Assembly: GCA_003545125.1 (NCBI GenBank)
Contig: DQCI01000337.1
Location: 10,571 to 19,385 of the forward strand
DNA from: Paracoccaceae bacterium
Lineage (GTDB): Bacteria; Pseudomonadota; Alphaproteobacteria; Rhodobacterales; Rhodobacteraceae
Reading direction: 5' to 3'
DNA length: 8,815 bases
Shown: piece by piece, positions 6,272 to 8,815 of the stretch
Position numbering within the stretch: the first letter of the stretch is position 1
How the letters are laid out: each line of letters opens with the position of its first letter
Translations under genes and position numbers: made by a program
Notes under the pieces: model-generated
Told to the model about the DNA's origin: nothing
The model's database searches: none
The model's input: the letters and a program-made list of their open reading frames with translations, nothing else

Positions 6272-6930
6272 CCCTGGAGGCACCCGCTCACCTGCTCGTG
6301 GTCGATACCGACGAACGCCTGCGCGATCTTCTGCGCGGGTATCTCAAGGCCCAGAGCTTCCTCGTCAGCGTGGCGCGGGACGGGACACACGCCCGCAGCT
6401 TGCTGTCGGGGCTTGAATTCGACCTGGTCGTGCTCGACGCGCGGCTGCCGGACATTCGCGCGCTTTGCGACGATCTCACGACGCCGATCCTGCTGCTTAC
6501 AAGTCCGGGGCATCCGGCCCCGGGCCGCGACGTCGAGTGCCTGGAAAAACCCTTCGAGCCGCCGGTGCTCTGTGCGCGGATCAACACGATTCTCGACCGG
6601 CGCCCGCCGGTGGAAGCGCCGGGGCCGAAAGTGGTGCGGATGGGATCGATGGTGTTCGATCTCGAAACCGGCGCGCTGACGAGAGACGCGGACCCGGTGC
6701 GGCTGACCGCGACCGAGGTGCAGCTGATGCGGGTCTTCGCCGCGCAGCCCGGGGTGGCGGTCGGGCGGGGCGAGGTGATCGCGCGGCTCGGACGGGAGGG
6801 GCTTCAGGCCAAGGCCCGCGCCATCGACGTGCAGATCACCCGGCTGAGGCGGAAACTGGAGGACGATCCGAAGTCGCCCAAATACCTCCAGACGGTGCGC
6901 GGCGCGGGGTACATGCTGGTGGTGGACTGA
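6268..6930 (+). CDS. petR: OmpR-family response regulator with shortened receiver domain, PetR-like
   Basis: A 220-residue DNA-binding response regulator. The receiver (about 7-110) has LLVVDTDE with acidic residues Asp13 and Asp15, the phospho-acceptor Asp57 in VVLDARLP, Thr78 in ILLLT and Lys94 in EKPFEP. The output domain (about 124-220) is a clear winged helix: LTATEVQLMRVFAAQPGVAVGR, the recognition helix region ARAIDVQITRLRRKLEDDP, and the wing YLQTVRGAGYMLV. Asp57 to Thr78 is 21 residues and Thr78 to Lys94 is 16. OmpR has 28 and 22, so about 13 residues are missing from the alpha3-beta4 and alpha4 regions. Thr14 also replaces one of the usual acidic pair. Phosphorylation-driven dimerisation through alpha4-beta5-alpha5 may therefore be altered. 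No histidine kinase gene is adjacent. It is translated with petP through an ATGA overlap, and no petABC genes follow. Confidence 0.87.
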   Translation: MTLEAPAHLLVVDTDERLRDLLRGYLKAQSFLVSVARDGTHARSLLSGLEFDLVVLDARLPDIRALCDDLTTPILLLTSPGHPAPGRDVECLEKPFEPPVLCARINTILDRRPPVEAPGPKVVRMGSMVFDLETGALTRDADPVRLTATEVQLMRVFAAQPGVAVGRGEVIARLGREGLQAKARAIDVQITRLRRKLEDDPKSPKYLQTVRGAGYMLVVD

Positions 6931-7271
6931 GGCCGGACTGAGACCCGGGCGAAGACTTCGCGATGGGTGGGCGAACTCGGACGGGGGGTCAAGTAATTGA
7001 TTTATATTCCGATAGCGCTAACTTCGTTTCGCCGGGCGAAGGGTCGCAAGTGGGACGCAAGACACTGCTCATATTCGACCTAGTGTCGGACAGGGTCTGT
7101 CATCAAGAACCCAAAAGAGATGTTATGTAATGAACGACAACCACTCCGTCAGCGGTTCCGCACTGCTCCGAGCCGCGAAAACGATATCGGAGAGTGTCTG
7201 GCGATTGGGTCGGAACCTAGTCGAGAACGAGAAATCTCGGTCGTTCATAATGCCTCATCTTGAGGGCTTCA
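6931..7271. other. Gene-poor, AT-richer gap downstream of petR
   Basis: No convincing gene is seen on either strand. Composition drops from GC-rich to visibly AT-richer from about 6992 onward. Two small palindromes occur: GCGAAGACTTCGC at 6949-6961, a weak candidate end of the petPR transcript, and TTCGCCGGGCGAA at 7028-7040. Neither has a T tract. A 42-codon minus-strand frame (start near 7254) and a plus-strand frame from 7130 are open but show no family resemblance. Confidence 0.5.
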
Positions 7272-7526
7272 CTACGGTTGACCGGCCACGGGCAAAGTTC
7301 GGATTTTTCCAGAATTCCGATCTACCAGAAATGGGGCATTGCCCAACAGAAGATAATCCAAATCCCCGTCCTCTTTCCAAGCACGACTGGTGTACCCGAA
7401 AAAAAACCCGTCTTTCCTGTCTTCACCCCGGACTGTGAACACAAGATCGAATCCTATCTCTTCTTGCAGTTTGGCAAGATGTGCTTCCGCGATTCTTAGT
7501 GCTTCTTGTTTGTTGATCAGAGCCAT
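7272..7526 (-). CDS. Small Imm35/YrhB-like protein
   Basis: An 84-residue cytosolic protein with no signal peptide. An N-terminal helix (INKQEALRIAEAHLAKLQEEIG) is followed by a beta-rich part (FDLVFTVRGEDRKDGFFFGYTSRAWKEDGDLDYLLLGNAPFLVDRNSGKIRTLPVAGQP). The pattern of aromatic G-x-FFFGY strand, gap, then L-GNAPFLVDR-SG-I is that of the Imm35/YrhB family, some members of which are immunity proteins of polymorphic toxins; E. coli YrhB is reported as a small chaperone-like protein. The end is slightly short of that family and stops at tandem TAG-TGA codons. ATG 7526 overlaps the stop of the upstream transglutaminase-like gene (TGATG), implying translational coupling; an adjacent GTG (7529) is the alternative start. 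GC content is visibly below that of neighbours, and an eight-base A/T homopolymer (7399-7406) lies in the coding region. Family call is from motif memory only. Confidence 0.7.
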   Translation of the reverse strand: MALINKQEALRIAEAHLAKLQEEIGFDLVFTVRGEDRKDGFFFGYTSRAWKEDGDLDYLLLGNAPFLVDRNSGKIRTLPVAGQP

Positions 7527-8395
7527 CACCGATAGGCCAAATAGGCCCGATGGTCCTTGGGCACGTCGTCGGCCGTCCCGTACTTGTCGTGGAACTCCGC
7601 CTTCAACAGGTAGTAGGCGGCGGTGGCCTTTTTGACCATGATGTAGGCGTAGTTGGGGTAGTGCTCGAGCAGGATGTCAGCCACCGCCATGGCGTCGAGA
7701 TAGCGCTCACGTGCGATCAGGTCTTCGACCACCACCGAGGCGATCACGGCAATGCTCTCCTCGCGGCTGAGCGGGGTGAGGAAAACGCCGTTCTCCAGCG
7801 CCGCATCTGTGATCGGCAGGTGATCGCGGTAGTGCTGGTCGCGTGCTGCGCCCGCGCCACTGGTGGCCTCCAGATTCCAGGTCTTGCCCTCGTCGTCGGT
7901 GAACTTTACGAACACGTGCAAGGGCGCCATGGCGGGTGTCATGTCGAGCCCAAGGCGTTGGCCGAGGATGGTGACGAGAAAGGGCATGGTCACGCAATTG
8001 CCGCGCCGGTCGTCCAGGTAGTCGGAGAGCAGCTTGTTGGTGACCTCATCGCCATAGGGGTCGTCGTGGTCATAGGCGAAGGGGTGGTTTCGATTCCAGC
8101 TGCCCGGCTCGTAGAGGAATTGCCGGAGTGCACCGAGCCGGTCCCAAGCACTCGCGTCGGGCGGGTTGGCCGTGGCTATTGTGGCCGCCATGTGCTCGAC
8201 CTCGGCGAGACGGGCGTCAACGTCGATGGACGGGTCAATGAGCCGGTCGGTCTCAAGCTTAATCCGGGCGAAATCGAAACGCGGCGGGTCGAGTCTGAAC
8301 AGGGCCTCCACGTCAGCGCGGATGTCGGCGGCGGCGGCGGCGGCGGATGATGCAGCCACAACCAAAGAATAGATGACAGAAAACACGAACCGCAC
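7526..8395 (-). CDS. Secreted transglutaminase-like family protein
   Basis: A 289-residue exported protein. With a GTG start at 8395 (GGGGG eight bases upstream) it begins MRFVFSVIYSLVVAASSAAAAAADIRAD, a good signal peptide; starting at a TTG (8443) would bury this behind 16 residues. The mature part starts with a helical region (VEALFRLDPPRFDFARIKLETDRLIDPSIDVD, like SirB1-type N-termini). A transglutaminase-like core follows: DDRRGNCVTMPFLVTILGQRLGL with the candidate nucleophile Cys134, APLHVFVKF with His160, and TWNLEATSG, where the third catalytic position falls near Asn174/Glu176 instead of a plain Asp. Residues about 222-270 look like TPR-style helices. Proteobacterial relatives appear to run some 30 residues longer, so the C-terminus may be clipped. 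Substrate unknown; protease, amidase or crosslinking activity are all possible. It is the first gene of a coupled pair with the Imm35-like gene. Confidence 0.78.
   Translation of the reverse strand: MRFVFSVIYSLVVAASSAAAAAADIRADVEALFRLDPPRFDFARIKLETDRLIDPSIDVDARLAEVEHMAATIATANPPDASAWDRLGALRQFLYEPGSWNRNHPFAYDHDDPYGDEVTNKLLSDYLDDRRGNCVTMPFLVTILGQRLGLDMTPAMAPLHVFVKFTDDEGKTWNLEATSGAGAARDQHYRDHLPITDAALENGVFLTPLSREESIAVIASVVVEDLIARERYLDAMAVADILLEHYPNYAYIMVKKATAAYYLLKAEFHDKYGTADDVPKDHRAYLAYR
8326..8346. repeat. CGG trinucleotide repeat, seven units
   Basis: Seven uninterrupted CGG triplets encode, on the minus strand, the alanine run at the end of the signal peptide of the transglutaminase-like protein. 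Triplet gain or loss would change the length of the run without shifting frame. Confidence 0.9.
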
Positions 8396-8815
8396 GGTAA
8401 AGCCCCCAAAGCCAGCCCGCTCAAGATGTCGTTGATACGCCAATCACACAAGCCGCCATTCGCTGCGGCACGCCGAACTCAGAGCGTGGACCCGAAGAAA
8501 ACCTGGATCGACGCCCATAAGGTCTCCACCGCGCTACGCACGTTGCACAGGATTGCCAAAAACGGTCGTTTCTGTCCCTTTCTTGGCCGCGACGCATTTC
8601 CAAGGATTTATGTGGGACAGAAACCTCAGGCGAAATGCCGAGGCATTCTACCGCCGTTTACCCGCGCCGCTGCCGGGGTGGGACGGGGTCATTTCCCTGC
8701 CGTCCTCCTGGCACCGCCACGCGTAAGGAAAGTGGTCTTGGCGTGACTGCGTCGTGACCCCGCCGCGGCTGGCTTTTCCCTGTCGATGCGTGCGGGCAGC
8801 CCGAAACTGCTTTCG
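8396..8815. other. Gap without a convincing gene at the right edge
   Basis: Apart from the inverted repeat at 8568-8624, I see no gene, tRNA or terminator. The frame open on the plus strand from 8426 to 8746 lacks a ribosome site and any family resemblance. The stretch next to 8395 should contain the promoter of the minus-strand pair, but no strong -35/-10 pair stands out. Confidence 0.45.
8568..8624. repeat. Perfect 11-bp inverted repeat with nested 5-bp stem
   Basis: GTTTCTGTCCC (8568-8578) and GGGACAGAAAC (8614-8624) are exact complements separated by 35 bases. Within the spacer CTTGG and CCAAG also pair, so the 57-base unit could fold into a long interrupted hairpin. It could be a tiny non-autonomous element, a phage- or integron-like recombination site, or a structured RNA. 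No flanking target duplication is obvious. Confidence 0.55.

Noticed and set aside
6992..7130. Phage attachment site or tRNA end in the AT-rich gap
   Set aside because: I looked for a tRNA T-loop or CCA end and for direct repeats flanking the low-GC interval and found none.
7130..7438. Possible 102-residue plus-strand gene starting MNDNHSVSGSALL
   Set aside because: It has no clear ribosome site, its second half overlaps the better supported Imm35-like gene on the other strand, and the protein resembles nothing I know. The first 45 residues could be real, but I cannot support them.
7550..8350. A 266-codon plus-strand open frame opposite the transglutaminase-like gene
   Set aside because: It is the complement of a gene with a signal peptide and Cys/His motifs. 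It ends in a glycine run that simply mirrors the CGG repeat, and has no recognisable domain.
8426..8746. 106-codon plus-strand frame near the right edge
   Set aside because: It has no ribosome site, has a basic random-looking composition and spans the inverted repeat; no homology is recognised.

Overview
The window reads as chromosomal DNA of a GC-rich alphaproteobacterium, most likely in the Rhodobacterales. This rests on protein content: an FzlA-type FtsZ-binding protein joined to queG, and an ilvE gene divergent from a MarR/OmpR-type pair that resembles PetP/PetR of Rhodobacter. No rRNA, tRNA, CRISPR array or intact transposase gene was recognised.

Layout, left to right. (1) 1-2122: a plus-strand housekeeping block with the 3' end of mtgA (peptidoglycan glycosyltransferase), fzlA (divisome) and queG (queuosine synthesis). 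queG starts at a TTG that overlaps the fzlA stop. (2) 2123-4170: a decayed region. It holds a frame-broken remnant (about 2276-2440) followed by a BchE-like B12-binding radical SAM gene with two lost iron-sulfur cysteines, an in-frame TAG and a probable frameshift. A strong hairpin follows. (3) 4225-5589: minus strand, a small membrane-anchored hypothetical protein downstream of ilvE. (4) 5590-5767: a divergent control region with two candidate promoters whose -35 boxes abut, plus a structured ilvE leader. (5) 5768-6930: petP-petR, overlapping by ATGA. The PetR receiver domain is unusually short. (6) 6931-7271: an AT-richer gap without a convincing gene. (7) 7272-8395: minus strand, a secreted transglutaminase-like protein translationally coupled (TGATG) to a small Imm35/YrhB-like protein of lower GC. 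(8) 8396-8815: no convincing gene, but a perfect 11-bp inverted repeat.

How the genes relate: mtgA and fzlA both serve wall growth and division, and queG is a separate tRNA-modification gene translated with fzlA. petP-petR are regulators which in Rhodobacter capsulatus are linked to the cytochrome bc1 genes; no pet structural genes are present here. The least ordinary parts are the dying BchE-like gene with its broken upstream neighbour, the shortened PetR receiver, and the coupled secreted transglutaminase/Imm35-like pair next to a compositional break. I see no clear new defence or mobile system. The last pair is the best candidate for an undescribed two-gene unit, and the evidence for that is modest.
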